Below, piece after piece: positions 25,512 to 34,576 of a stretch of DNA of 64,000 bases (position 1 is the first letter of the stretch; the number at the start of each line of letters is the position of its first letter). The position numbers were made by a program, and so were the translations under genes. The notes beneath the pieces were generated by a model, which saw nothing but the letters and a program-made list of their open reading frames with translations, was not told the DNA's origin and did not search any database. The DNA is from Maribacter sp. PR1 (GTDB lineage: Bacteria; Bacteroidota; Bacteroidia; Flavobacteriales; Flavobacteriaceae): the NCBI RefSeq assembly GCF_028464145.1, contig NZ_JAQPCG010000007.1, positions 310,001 through 374,000 of the forward strand. Direction: 5' to 3'.

Positions 25512-26861
25512 CTAAAGGAACATTCGTTCAATTTTTGGAATTTGCTCGGGATGGCAACATACAACCACTCGGTCACCTGCCTTGATCGTAAAACCTCCTA
25601 AGGCAATAATACCTTCTCCGTCCCTAACCACACCACCGATAGTGGCATCTTTTGGAAAGTCGAGTTCCCGAATCATGGAACCTGTCACCTTGGAATCCCG
25701 CTTAACAATAAACTCCAATATTTCCGCATTAAGGTTGTTCAACCGCATCAATGCAACTACCTCTCCTTTTCTAATATGTCGGAAAATATTATTGGCCGCC
25801 AACAGCTTTTTATTAATAAGCGTATCAATTCCAATAGAGTGGGATAACTGAAAATAATCCATGTTCTCCACCAGGGCAATTGTCTTTTTTATGTATTTCG
25901 ATTTGGCTACCAGACAGGACATTATATTGGTTTCGGAATTACCCGTTACCGCTATAAAAGCATCCATAGAATCCAAACTTTCCTCATCTAACAGCTCAAC
26001 ATTCCTTCCATCACCATTGATAACCAGTGCATTGGGAAGGTCATCCGCCAAATCAAAAGCCTTTTCTTTATTTTTCTCTATCAATTTGACATTAAAACGT
26101 TTGGAACAAAGGTCTCTCGCCGTTTTAAAACCGACCTTACTACCACCTAATATCATTACGTTCTTTATATCTTCTTTCTTTTTTCCCGTTAGTTTATAAA
26201 GTTCGTCCACACCTTCCTTTACGGTGATAAAGTAAACCTGGTCACCTTCTTTAAAATAGGTGTCTCCCCTGGGGATTACGGTGTATTGGGTACCCAACCT
26301 TTGTAAGGCAATCGGCATAAAATGCAATTCTGGAAAAACCTTGGCGGCCTCCTTCACCATTTTTCCAACGAAAGGTGCGGATTTAGGCAGAGAAACTCCT
26401 ACCATAATCAGCTCACCCTCCTCAAATTCGTAGGTGTCATTAAATGCAGATTTGTTCAAAAGCAATTGAATTTCCGTAGCTGCGAGCTCCTCAGGTGAAA
26501 TCAGTTCGTCAATACCCAGTTCCGAAAATTTCAGTAATTCCTTATTATCTATAAATTCCGTATTGGAAATTCTCGCGATGGTTCTTTTACAACCCAATTG
26601 TTTTGCCAACATGCATAAAGTCAGATTTGTGGTCTCTGAAGAAGTAACCCCAATAACAAGTTCAGACTCCTGTACCGAAGCATCCTTAAGGATTGAAATA
26701 GAAGTTGCGTCACCTCTAAGCACACGAATATCCAGATGATTGTCAGCATATGCCAGACTTTCCTTATTGGTATCTATTAGTGTTATATTTTGGGATTCGT
26801 AAGAAAGTAGTTTCGCCAAATGAAATCCAACTTCACCCGCACCAGCAATTATTATTTTCAT
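25512..26861 (-). CDS. trkA: Trk potassium uptake regulatory protein TrkA
   Basis: 449 aa, with two tandem RCK units. Each unit has an NAD-binding Rossmann domain (first: MKIIIAGAGEVGFHLAKLL; second: NVMILGGSKVGFKTARDL) and a TrkA_C domain. Binding of NAD(H) or ATP/ADP to this ring controls the TrkH pore. Upstream of trkH and separated by 1 bp, so the pair is one operon. A 7-bp inverted repeat, CTGAAAA/TTTTCAG, lies at 26883-26904 just before the start and might be an operator. Confidence 0.95.
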   Translation of the reverse strand: MKIIIAGAGEVGFHLAKLLSYESQNITLIDTNKESLAYADNHLDIRVLRGDATSISILKDASVQESELVIGVTSSETTNLTLCMLAKQLGCKRTIARISNTEFIDNKELLKFSELGIDELISPEELAATEIQLLLNKSAFNDTYEFEEGELIMVGVSLPKSAPFVGKMVKEAAKVFPELHFMPIALQRLGTQYTVIPRGDTYFKEGDQVYFITVKEGVDELYKLTGKKKEDIKNVMILGGSKVGFKTARDLCSKRFNVKLIEKNKEKAFDLADDLPNALVINGDGRNVELLDEESLDSMDAFIAVTGNSETNIMSCLVAKSKYIKKTIALVENMDYFQLSHSIGIDTLINKKLLAANNIFRHIRKGEVVALMRLNNLNAEILEFIVKRDSKVTGSMIRELDFPKDATIGGVVRDGEGIIALGGFTIKAGDRVVVCCHPEQIPKIERMFL

Positions 26862-27066
26862 TTAAAGTCTTAAGCTAGCTCTCTGAAAATTAATTTATTT
26901 TCAGTCTCTGTACCCCATGGGACAGTAGCTAAGTTTTATAAGTAAGTAATTTAATGCGTACAAAATTACATAATTTTATGAGCTTTCAATTTATTTTCAA
27001 GCTTTTAAGCGTTAATTAATCGATAAAGGAATTTTCCGAAAATCATAAGATACCTCCCCTAAATTG

Positions 27067-27074
27067 TATCTTTG
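27067..27074 (+). promoter_or_regulatory. -7 element TATCTTTG upstream of ubiE/menG
   Basis: TATCTTTG ends 15 nt before the ATG at 27090 and overlaps an in-frame TTG at 27072, so the TTG is not a likely start. Confidence 0.6.
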
Positions 27075-27089
27075 CCCAAAATTTTGCAA

Positions 27090-27824
27090 ATGCCAAAAAA
27101 AGTAACACCTTACAAGGGTTCTAATCTGGGAAAAAAGGCTCAGGTTACCCAAATGTTCGATACAATATCTACAGATTATGACGGGTTGAACCGGGTTATT
27201 TCTTTTGGAATCGATGTTAAATGGCGTAAGAAAGTCGTGGCCCTTTTAAAAAAGGAGTCCCCTAATACAATTTTGGATATTGCTACCGGAACTGGAGATT
27301 TGGCTATCGCCATGGTAAATACAGGTGCCGAAAAAATAGTCGGCTTGGATATTTCCCCTGGTATGTTAGATGTGGGTAAGAAAAAAATTCAAGAAAAAAA
27401 CCTATCTCCGATCATTGAAATGATTGTTGGTGACAGTGAAAATCTATCCTTTGAAACCAATTCATTTGATGCCGTGACGGTTTCCTTTGGCGTAAGAAAT
27501 TTTGAAAATCTAGAAATTGGATTAGCAGAAATACTCCGTGTCTTAAGACCTGGTGGCACTTTGGCAATATTGGAAACATCGGTACCCACCAAAACCCCAT
27601 TTAAACTAGGGTACCGATTCTACACGAAATACATCCTACCCGCTATTGGAAGACTATTTTCAAAAGATAATTCCGCATATAGTTATCTAAGTGAATCTGC
27701 AGCCGCATTTCCACACGGAGAAAACTTCAACAATATTTTAAGGGAAATCGGGTTTATAGATGTAGTAAACCAGCCCCAAACTTTTGGTGTAGCATCTATA
27801 TATGTCGGCAAAAAAGAGGGCTAA
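27090..27824 (+). CDS. ubiE: Demethylmenaquinone methyltransferase
   Basis: 244-aa SAM methyltransferase making menaquinone from demethylmenaquinone, the last step of the quinone pathway that feeds Nqr. UbiE/MenG signatures: [21 protein letters not shown], split by residue choice, then [40 protein letters not shown] and [14 protein letters not shown]. As the organism is a Bacteroidota, menaquinone is the expected substrate, not ubiquinone. porT follows 22 bp later. Confidence 0.95.
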   Translation: MPKKVTPYKGSNLGKKAQVTQMFDTISTDYDGLNRVISFGIDVKWRKKVVALLKKESPNTILDIATGTGDLAIAMVNTGAEKIVGLDISPGMLDVGKKKIQEKNLSPIIEMIVGDSENLSFETNSFDAVTVSFGVRNFENLEIGLAEILRVLRPGGTLAILETSVPTKTPFKLGYRFYTKYILPAIGRLFSKDNSAYSYLSESAAAFPHGENFNNILREIGFIDVVNQPQTFGVASIYVGKKEG

Positions 27825-27846
27825 ACAACGATTGACATCTAATTAA

Positions 27847-28566
27847 ATGAAGAAATGGCTATTCATATGTTTTGGAGTTTTGACGTTAAATCCTGCATTA
27901 CATGCGCAGTTCAACGAAAATCCAGTTCTTAACAAGGAAAACGAGGATAAAAAGTTTCTTAACTGGGGCTACTTTTTAGGTTTCAACCAATACGATTTCA
28001 AATTTGATTACATAGATGATCTACCTGGACCTTTGGATGATGTACTTATAGACAAAACTATAGGGTTCAATGTTGGGCTCATAGGAGAAATGCGACTTAA
28101 CAATCATATGGACATTCGTTTGGAACCAGGATTACATTATACGTCTAGAAATCTAGGCTTTACCAAAATTCCGCAAAACGAACAAGTTTCGGCAAATGCC
28201 ATAAGAGAAGTAAAATCAACTTACATAAATTTTCCTTTACTATTGAAAATTAGCACAAAAAGATTGGGCAATTGGAAACCCTTTTTAATAGGAGGAGGTT
28301 CAATGTCGCTAAATTTAGGTAGTAACGAGGCTAGCCTGGACGATAACAGAACGGGTACTTTTCGGATGACCAAGTGGGTTTATAATTATGAACTAGGTTT
28401 TGGAATCGATTTTTATTTGGAATACTTTAAATTTAGCCCTTCCATTAGAGGTGTTTTCGCACTTACCGACGAACTGATTAGAGACAATGACCCCAATAGT
28501 CCATGGACCGGAAATATAGACTCCATGAAAACAAGGGGAATCTTCATCAATTTTACATTTGAATAA
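27847..28566 (+). CDS. porT: Type IX secretion / gliding protein PorT (SprT)
   Basis: 239 aa with signal peptide MKKWLFICFGVLTLNPALHAQ and an outer-membrane beta-barrel pattern (alternating hydrophobic strands, e.g. HYTSRNLGFTK, YINFPLLLKIS, WKPFLIGGGSMSLNLG). The opening FLNWGYFLGFNQYDFKF is typical of PorT, needed for T9SS secretion in Porphyromonas and gliding in Flavobacterium. The ubiE-porT neighbourhood fits what I recall of other Flavobacteriia. Together with the Plug-like protein at 14182 it indicates a working T9SS in this organism, although no T9SS substrate tail is evident in the window. Confidence 0.85.
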   Translation: MKKWLFICFGVLTLNPALHAQFNENPVLNKENEDKKFLNWGYFLGFNQYDFKFDYIDDLPGPLDDVLIDKTIGFNVGLIGEMRLNNHMDIRLEPGLHYTSRNLGFTKIPQNEQVSANAIREVKSTYINFPLLLKISTKRLGNWKPFLIGGGSMSLNLGSNEASLDDNRTGTFRMTKWVYNYELGFGIDFYLEYFKFSPSIRGVFALTDELIRDNDPNSPWTGNIDSMKTRGIFINFTFE

Positions 28567-28580
28567 AGCAGATATAGTAA

Positions 28581-29303
28581 TTAGGCCCTTTTTATTTCGT
28601 TTAAAAATATAGCGGTTGCGGTAGCTACGTTTAGACTTTCTGTAGATTCTTCACCAAATTGAGGTATTCTTAATGTATGGTTACAAAGTTTTTTAACTAG
28701 CTGAGATATACCATTTCCCTCATTTCCCATAACTAACACCCCTTTTTCAGGAAGATGTGAATCGTGCACATTCTCACCATCCATAAAAGTACCAAAGACC
28801 GGTAATGCTATATTCTCTAAAAAGTCTTCCAATTCCAAATAATGCACATTGACCCTTGCAATTGACCCCATAGTGGCCTGCAGTACTTTGGGATTGTAGC
28901 AATCCACAGTATCATTGGAACAAATCAAGGTTTTTATACCGAACCAATCGCACAACCTTATAATTGTACCCAAATTTCCAGGATCTTGAATCCCATCTAG
29001 CGCAACTGCCCAGTCATTTATTTCCATTAAGGCCGCTTCTTTTTTATAAAACACCCCTAAAACACCATTAGGGTTTTTAAGGCTACTGATTTGTTTCAGT
29101 GCTTTCATGGATATTTCCTCTACAAAAATGTCCTTGTTTAAATCTAAAAGTTGCCCAGTAGAAATCAATTTGAACACCTTAAAACCAGCATTGAAAATTT
29201 CCTCAACAGCCTTTTTACCCTCCATAACGAACATATCGTATTCATTTCGGTACTTTTTTTGCTGTAGGTTTTTTATAAGTTTCAATTCGCTTTTTACAAC
29301 CAT
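28581..29303 (-). CDS. TrmH/SpoU-family RNA 2'-O-methyltransferase
   Basis: 240-aa SPOUT enzyme. N-terminal L30e-like substrate-binding region (LIKNLQQKKYRNEYDMFVMEG) and the C-terminal knot motifs: motif 1 DGIQDPGNLGTIIRLCDWFG, motif 2 VLVMGNEGNGIS and motif 3 IPQFGEESTESLNVATATAI. It methylates ribose in rRNA or tRNA; the exact target is not deducible. Converges with porT (14 bp apart) and diverges from the Omp85-family gene. Confidence 0.9.
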   Translation of the reverse strand: MVVKSELKLIKNLQQKKYRNEYDMFVMEGKKAVEEIFNAGFKVFKLISTGQLLDLNKDIFVEEISMKALKQISSLKNPNGVLGVFYKKEAALMEINDWAVALDGIQDPGNLGTIIRLCDWFGIKTLICSNDTVDCYNPKVLQATMGSIARVNVHYLELEDFLENIALPVFGTFMDGENVHDSHLPEKGVLVMGNEGNGISQLVKKLCNHTLRIPQFGEESTESLNVATATAIFLNEIKRA

Positions 29304-29313
29304 TCAAATGATG

Positions 29314-29321
29314 TATTTTTG
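29314..29321 (+). promoter_or_regulatory. -7 element TATTTTTG just upstream of the Omp85-family gene
   Basis: TATTTTTG ends 6 nt before the ATG at 29328, as with map, so the transcript may be leaderless or nearly so. Confidence 0.55.
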
Positions 29322-29327
29322 ATTTCT

Positions 29328-31979
29328 ATGAGGACCGTAGCATGCTATAAAAACTACATAGCTAAAATAAGCTTAATCTTGCTACTGGCAATATCCTTCA
29401 CATCCTGTAACTCTTTAAAAAAGGTTGAAAAGGACGAATATTTAGTGGTAAAAAACACCATATTGGTGGACTCTGCCAAGGTTAAAAACGAGGATGTTCA
29501 TAGTCTTATTTATCAAAAGACAAACACAGCTCTTTTGGGATATCCGCTTCGTCTGAATCTTTACAATTTGGCAAAGGAAAACCCTGATTCATTATACCAG
29601 GCCTGGTTGAATGAAAAACCCAATCGAAAAAAAAGATTAACGAATATACTGTCGGAAAAACAGGTTGATAGACTCGGGGAATCATTCTTGGTCAAAGGAT
29701 TAAGTGTTTGGCTAAAAGATATTGGTGAGGCTCCAGTTATTTTAGATACCACACAAACCCGAAGAAGTCTGGAAAGGTTAAGTGCATTTTACAACAGTAA
29801 AGGATACTTTAACAATAGTACTACCTATACTATTGATTCTACAAGCCAAAAAGGAAAAGCTGGAGTTGACTATGTTATTTCTTTGGGCAAACCTTACATG
29901 ATAGATTCCCTTTCCAATGACATTTCATCCAAAGCAATTGACTCTCTCTATTTTTTAAATGCAGGTGAATCCCTCATAAAAAGAGGTGATCAATTCGACC
30001 TTAACAATTTCACCTTGGAACGGGAAAGATTAACTACAATTTTCAGGAATAACGGTATTAGAAATTTTCAAGAAAGTTCTATCACTTTTGACATTGAGAG
30101 AGATACCGTAAAAGCCGCTGATGACCAAAAAATGAATATCAACTTGAACATTGGTGACCTCAGAAGACGAGGTGAAAATCAAGTTACTACATCAGAGTAT
30201 AAAGTTGAAAGAATTAACAAAATTAAGGTCTTTACCAATTTTCTATCCACAACCAACAACGCACCTCTCGATTCTGTTATCTATAAGGATTTGACCATTT
30301 ATTATTCTGGTAAATTTAAAATAAAGCCAAAGACTTTAGATGATGCGATTTTCTTTGAAAAAGACAGTGTTTATAGGGATTTAGACAAGATTAGAAGCTC
30401 AAGGCAGTTGAATAGTTTGAATATTTTCAAATATCCAAATATCATCTTTGAAGAAGATAGCACCCAAAATCAGGTGAACACCAATATTTATCTTGCACCA
30501 AAGCCAAAGTATTCTTTAGGTACAAATTTTGAGGTAAGCAGATCTAACTTACGTAGGATAGGAGTTGGTATGGGCGCTTCTCTTTTAATACGAAATATAT
30601 TTAAAGGTGCAGAAAATCTAAGTATATCAGCTGATGGTACTTTTGGTTTATTAAGCACCGAAATTTTCCAAGATGAATTTTTCTCGGAAATTGGGGGGGA
30701 TATTTCCCTAGATTTTCCAAGAATATGGTTCCCCTTTATCAATACATCCAATATTATTCCTAATTATACTTTACCTAAGACGAGAATTGCAATTGGCACC
30801 AGTTTCCAAAAAAATATTGGTCTCGATAAGCAAACTTTCAATACGATTTTAGGCTACAATTGGTCACCGGACGACTTTAAAAAACATGCTGTTGAACTAC
30901 TTAATATACAATTTGTAAGAAATGTAAATAGAAACCGGTTCTTTAGTGTTTACAGAAACACCTACGAGCAATTGGATGAAATCGCAGATGCTTATGACGG
31001 ATATTTAGACCCAAATGACCCTGGGGATTCCTCCCAAACTTTTCCAGAATTAGCGTCTTTTTTCGAGACCGTGGAAGGAACCGATAATCCAAGGTTAATA
31101 GTCCCGGACGACAACCCAGATACACCCGAAGGAACTACTCAATTTACCGAAGCCATCTTGAATGGAACTGTTTCCCCAATTTTTTCGGATGACACAAGGC
31201 AAGTGAGTAGAATTGAGGAGCGAAGACAAAGGCTTACAGAAAACAACCTGATTTTCACCACCAACTATACCTTTAACAAAAACAACCGTAATGGTATTTT
31301 AGATAACAATTTTTATCAATTCAGGTTTAAGATAGAAAGTGCAGGGAACCTCTTATCCGGATTTTCCAATTTGGTGCCCTTTAATGAAAATGAGGATGGG
31401 CAATTACTTGTATTTAATGTTCCCTTCTCTCAATACATTAAAACTGAATTCGATTATGTAAAGTATTGGGATCTCTCCCGATCCAACGTATTGGCAGCAA
31501 GAAGCTTTTTCGGAATTGCAATACCTTATGGCAATTCCAATAATATACCATTTGTAAGGAGTTACTTTGCCGGTGGTTCCAATGATAATAGAGCTTGGTT
31601 CCCATATTCTTTGGGCCCTGGAAGAACTTCTGCATTGAACGATTTTAATGAAGCAAATCTAAAGCTTGCCCTTAATTTGGAATATCGATTTCCTTTATTT
31701 GGAGATTTAAACGGTGCTATTTTCGCAGACGCCGGTAATATTTGGAATGTATTTGACGATGTGGAGAACGAAGATGCTACCTTCAATGGTTTGGAGTCTT
31801 TAAAGGATATCGCGTTAGGTTCGGGGTTCGGTTTACGCTATGACTTTACTTACTTCTTATTTCGATTGGACCTAGGGTTTAAGACGTATAATCCGGCCGA
31901 AATTCCATCTAAAAGGTGGTTTAGGGACTACAATTTTGCAAATTCCGTATTGCAAATTGGCATAAACTATCCCTTCTAA
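29328..31979 (+). CDS. BamA/TamA-like Omp85 outer membrane protein, lipoprotein-type start
   Basis: 883 aa. The signal peptide ends in a lipobox (ISFTSCNSLKKV), then POTRA-like segments with short alpha/beta units (e.g. RLSAFYNSKGYFNNSTTYTI split over two strands; EDSVYRDLDKIRSSRQLNSL). The C-terminal half is a 16-strand type barrel with RSYFAGGSNDNRAWFPYSLG, matching the conserved Omp85 loop region, and the terminal strand VLQIGINYPF. ATG 29328 is preferred to an in-frame TTG at 29319. The lipid anchor on an Omp85 protein suggests a TamA-like or Bacteroidota-specific assembly role, not the main BamA. Confidence 0.88.
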   Translation: MRTVACYKNYIAKISLILLLAISFTSCNSLKKVEKDEYLVVKNTILVDSAKVKNEDVHSLIYQKTNTALLGYPLRLNLYNLAKENPDSLYQAWLNEKPNRKKRLTNILSEKQVDRLGESFLVKGLSVWLKDIGEAPVILDTTQTRRSLERLSAFYNSKGYFNNSTTYTIDSTSQKGKAGVDYVISLGKPYMIDSLSNDISSKAIDSLYFLNAGESLIKRGDQFDLNNFTLERERLTTIFRNNGIRNFQESSITFDIERDTVKAADDQKMNINLNIGDLRRRGENQVTTSEYKVERINKIKVFTNFLSTTNNAPLDSVIYKDLTIYYSGKFKIKPKTLDDAIFFEKDSVYRDLDKIRSSRQLNSLNIFKYPNIIFEEDSTQNQVNTNIYLAPKPKYSLGTNFEVSRSNLRRIGVGMGASLLIRNIFKGAENLSISADGTFGLLSTEIFQDEFFSEIGGDISLDFPRIWFPFINTSNIIPNYTLPKTRIAIGTSFQKNIGLDKQTFNTILGYNWSPDDFKKHAVELLNIQFVRNVNRNRFFSVYRNTYEQLDEIADAYDGYLDPNDPGDSSQTFPELASFFETVEGTDNPRLIVPDDNPDTPEGTTQFTEAILNGTVSPIFSDDTRQVSRIEERRQRLTENNLIFTTNYTFNKNNRNGILDNNFYQFRFKIESAGNLLSGFSNLVPFNENEDGQLLVFNVPFSQYIKTEFDYVKYWDLSRSNVLAARSFFGIAIPYGNSNNIPFVRSYFAGGSNDNRAWFPYSLGPGRTSALNDFNEANLKLALNLEYRFPLFGDLNGAIFADAGNIWNVFDDVENEDATFNGLESLKDIALGSGFGLRYDFTYFLFRLDLGFKTYNPAEIPSKRWFRDYNFANSVLQIGINYPF

Positions 31980-31994
31980 GTATAATTGTTTTAT

Positions 31995-32002
31995 TACTTT
32001 TG
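31995..32002 (+). promoter_or_regulatory. -7 element TACTTTTG upstream of fbaA
   Basis: TACTTTTG, 37 nt before the fbaA ATG, matches TAnnTTTG. Confidence 0.55.
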
Positions 32003-32039
32003 TTGCACATTTTTAAGAACTAAATAGACCAAAGAGATT

Positions 32040-33107
32040 ATGGCTCACAATATTAAGCCGGGAGTTGCTACCGGAGATCAGGTACAGGATATTTTCAAAT
32101 ATGCAAAAGAAAAAGGTTTTGCATTACCGGCAGTTAACGTAATAGGATCAAATACGATCAACGGAGTTTTAGAAACTGCCGCTAGTCTAAACGCACCTGT
32201 AATTATTCAGTTTTCGAATGGAGGTGCTCAATTTAATGCTGGAAAAGGACTCTCCAATGAAGGGCAGAATGCAGCAATACAAGGTGCGGTAGCGGGCGCA
32301 AAGCACGTACACCAATTAGCGGAAGCTTATGGAGCAACGGTGATTTTACACACCGACCACTGCGCTAAAAAATTACTTCCTTGGATTGACGGTCTATTGG
32401 ATGCCAGTGAAAAACATTATGCTGAAACTGGAAAGTCATTGTTCAGTTCTCATATGATCGACCTTTCAGAAGAACCGATTGAAGAAAATATTGAGATTTG
32501 TAAGGGATATCTTCAGCGAATGAGCAAAATGGAGATGACCCTGGAAATAGAATTGGGAATTACTGGAGGAGAAGAGGACGGTGTAGACAATTCGGATGTA
32601 GACGATTCAAAATTGTACACGCAACCAGAAGAAGTTGCTTATGCTTACGAAGAACTTTCAAAAGTAAGCCATAGGTTTACAATCGCCGCTGCTTTCGGAA
32701 ATGTTCACGGGGTATACAAACCAGGTAACGTTAAATTGACTCCGAAAATTCTTAAGAACTCTCAAGAGTATGTATCAGAAAAATACGGTGTAGGTCCTAA
32801 TCATATCGATTTTGTTTTTCATGGGGGATCGGGTTCAACCGTTGAGGAAATCAGGGAAGGTATCAGCTATGGGGTTATTAAAATGAACATTGATACCGAT
32901 TTACAGTATGCGTTTCTGGCAGGTGTAAGGGACTATGTTCAGGATAACAAAGACTATTTACAGTCTCAGATAGGCAACCCTAAAGGTGCCGACGAACCTA
33001 ATAAAAAATTCTACGACCCTAGGGTTTGGCTTAGACACGGTGAAACATCCTTTGTGGAGCGTTTAAAGAAAGCCTTTGAAGACTTAAATAACGTGAATAC
33101 GCTTTAA
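32040..33107 (+). CDS. fbaA: Fructose-bisphosphate aldolase, class II
   Basis: 355 aa, E. coli FbaA-type (class IIA). Zinc ligands and catalytic residues sit in [62 protein letters not shown] and [10 protein letters not shown]. It cleaves fructose 1,6-bisphosphate in glycolysis and gluconeogenesis. accD starts 20 bp after the stop, so the two may be cotranscribed. Confidence 0.97.
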   Translation: MAHNIKPGVATGDQVQDIFKYAKEKGFALPAVNVIGSNTINGVLETAASLNAPVIIQFSNGGAQFNAGKGLSNEGQNAAIQGAVAGAKHVHQLAEAYGATVILHTDHCAKKLLPWIDGLLDASEKHYAETGKSLFSSHMIDLSEEPIEENIEICKGYLQRMSKMEMTLEIELGITGGEEDGVDNSDVDDSKLYTQPEEVAYAYEELSKVSHRFTIAAAFGNVHGVYKPGNVKLTPKILKNSQEYVSEKYGVGPNHIDFVFHGGSGSTVEEIREGISYGVIKMNIDTDLQYAFLAGVRDYVQDNKDYLQSQIGNPKGADEPNKKFYDPRVWLRHGETSFVERLKKAFEDLNNVNTL

Positions 33108-33127
33108 ATTTCGAGAATAAATTTAAA

Positions 33128-34012
33128 ATGGAAGACATGACGGCTTGGTTTAAAAGAAAGGAAAAAGGAATCCAAACTTCGACAGAAGAAAAAAAAGACA
33201 CTCCAAAGGGTCTTTGGTACAAGTCTCCCACCGGAAAAATTGTAGAATCGGAAGACCTTGCCAAAAACTTTTATGTAAGTCCGGAGGATGATTATCACGT
33301 CCGTATAGGAAGTAAGGAATATTTTCAGATTCTATTTGACAATAACAAGTTTACTGAATTAGATGCCAAACTTTCCTCTAAAGACCCTCTAAAGTTTGAG
33401 GATACTAAAAAGTACGGTGACAGATTAAAGGCCGCCCAGAAAAAAACGGGTTTAAAAGATGCCGTTCGTACTGGATATGGAAAATCCTTGGGAAAGGATA
33501 TCGTTATCTGTTGTATGGATTTTGCTTTTATTGGGGGATCCATGGGTAGTGTGGTCGGTGAAAAAATAGCTAGGGGAATCGACCATGCCATTAAGAAAAA
33601 AGTTCCTTTTGTAATGATTTCCAAATCTGGAGGAGCAAGAATGATGGAAGCGGCTTTGTCCCTGATGCAATTGGCAAAAACCTCGGTTAAATTAGCACAA
33701 CTTGCAGAAGCTGGTTTACCATATATCTCTTTATGTACTGATCCTACAACCGGAGGTACCACGGCTTCCTATGCTATGTTGGGAGATATCAATATTGCAG
33801 AACCTGGTGCATTGATAGGCTTTGCAGGTCCAAGAATTGTAAAGGATACCACGGGTAAAGAATTACCGGAAGGTTTTCAATCTTCAGAATTTTTATTGGA
33901 ACATGGATTTTTGGATTTTATTTCCCACAGAAAGAATTTAAAAAAGAACATCAACCTATATATAGACCTCATCCAGAATAATCCCATTCGAAAAATAGAG
34001 GCAGAGGCTTAA
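33128..34012 (+). CDS. accD: Acetyl-CoA carboxylase carboxyltransferase subunit beta, zinc ribbon lost
   Basis: 294 aa. With AccA it transfers the carboxyl group from biotin to acetyl-CoA in fatty acid synthesis. Crotonase-like core motifs: [35 protein letters not shown] and [18 protein letters not shown]. The N-terminal segment that carries two CxxC pairs in E. coli reads [10 protein letters not shown] and [11 protein letters not shown] here, with no cysteine at any of the four positions. The start [17 protein letters not shown] could instead be the internal ATG at 33137. Confidence 0.95.
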   Translation: MEDMTAWFKRKEKGIQTSTEEKKDTPKGLWYKSPTGKIVESEDLAKNFYVSPEDDYHVRIGSKEYFQILFDNNKFTELDAKLSSKDPLKFEDTKKYGDRLKAAQKKTGLKDAVRTGYGKSLGKDIVICCMDFAFIGGSMGSVVGEKIARGIDHAIKKKVPFVMISKSGGARMMEAALSLMQLAKTSVKLAQLAEAGLPYISLCTDPTTGGTTASYAMLGDINIAEPGALIGFAGPRIVKDTTGKELPEGFQSSEFLLEHGFLDFISHRKNLKKNINLYIDLIQNNPIRKIEAEA

Positions 34013-34047
34013 TTCGAAAAATTCATTAAAGATTATAAAAAAAGATA

Positions 34048-34055
34048 TATCTTTG
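34048..34055 (+). promoter_or_regulatory. -7 element TATCTTTG upstream of rpsO
   Basis: TATCTTTG matches TAnnTTTG, leaving a leader of roughly 50 nt before the rpsO ATG. Confidence 0.55.
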
Positions 34056-34061
34056 CGCCCT

Positions 34062-34076
34062 GATTGAAAATCAATC
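34062..34076 (+). promoter_or_regulatory. Hairpin in the rpsO leader
   Basis: GATTGA and TCAATC pair around AAA directly at the expected 5' end of the transcript. S15 represses its own translation through leader RNA structures in several phyla, so this could be part of such an element. The stem is short and AT-rich. Confidence 0.3.
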
Positions 34077-34109
34077 GGATACATAAAAATCATTTAAAAT
34101 AATATTGGA

Positions 34110-34379
34110 ATGTATTTAACCAAAGAAGTAAAAGCCGACATATTTAAGAAACATGGCGGTAAAGCAGAGAACACAGGTTCTACAGAGGGACAAATAGCTT
34201 TGTTCACACACCGAATCAATCACTTGACCGGTCACCTTAAAAACAACCACAAAGATTACAATACAGAGCGATCTTTGGTAAGATTGGTAGGTAAGCGTAG
34301 AAGCTTACTGGATTATCTTAAAAAGAAAGATATCGTAAAATACAGAGAGCTTATTAAAGAGCTTGGTATTAGAAAATAA
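34110..34379 (+). CDS. rpsO: 30S ribosomal protein S15
   Basis: 89 aa, normal length. Signature residues: NTGSTEGQIALFTHRI, LTGHLKNNHKDYNTERSL, LVGKRRSLLDYLKKKD and the C-terminal YRELIKELGIRK. It binds the central domain of 16S rRNA early in 30S assembly. A strong terminator follows at once, so rpsO is separated from pnp, although the two keep the common rpsO-pnp order. Confidence 0.98.
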   Translation: MYLTKEVKADIFKKHGGKAENTGSTEGQIALFTHRINHLTGHLKNNHKDYNTERSLVRLVGKRRSLLDYLKKKDIVKYRELIKELGIRK

Positions 34380-34381
34380 AT

Positions 34382-34413
34382 AAAAAAGGGGATGGCTAGC
34401 CATCCCCTTTTTT
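34382..34413 (+). terminator. Perfect-palindrome terminator after rpsO
   Basis: AAAAAAGGGGATGG, a CTAG loop and the exact complement; followed by T6. Confidence 0.95.
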
Positions 34414-34503
34414 CAAATATGCTCCAAGTCTAAGGAGTAAAAATAGACAAACACAAAAAGCTACACATAGTTTTTCATTGGTCCATACAACAACACAACA
34501 ACT

Positions 34504-34562
34504 CCGACCATAAGACATGTCGGAAAGACCATTGTTTAACGAACCTGAAAATAGATTCAGGT
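34504..34562 (+). promoter_or_regulatory. Two-hairpin leader of pnp
   Basis: CCGAC (34504-34508) pairs with GTCGG (34519-34523), and AACCTGAA (34542-34549) pairs with TTCAGGTT (34555-34562), the latter 14 nt before the pnp ATG. In E. coli a pnp leader hairpin is cut by RNase III and lets PNPase limit its own synthesis; a similar role here is an inference. Confidence 0.4.
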
Positions 34563-34576
34563 TTTAATCAAATTTT

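Noticed and set aside
26883..26904. Inverted repeat before trkA as a riboswitch
   Set aside because: Only a 7-bp AT-rich stem; kept as a possible operator in the trkA entry, not as a riboswitch.
33325..33762. 145-codon minus-strand ORF
   Set aside because: Fully inside accD on the opposite strand; a shadow of a conserved coding region.
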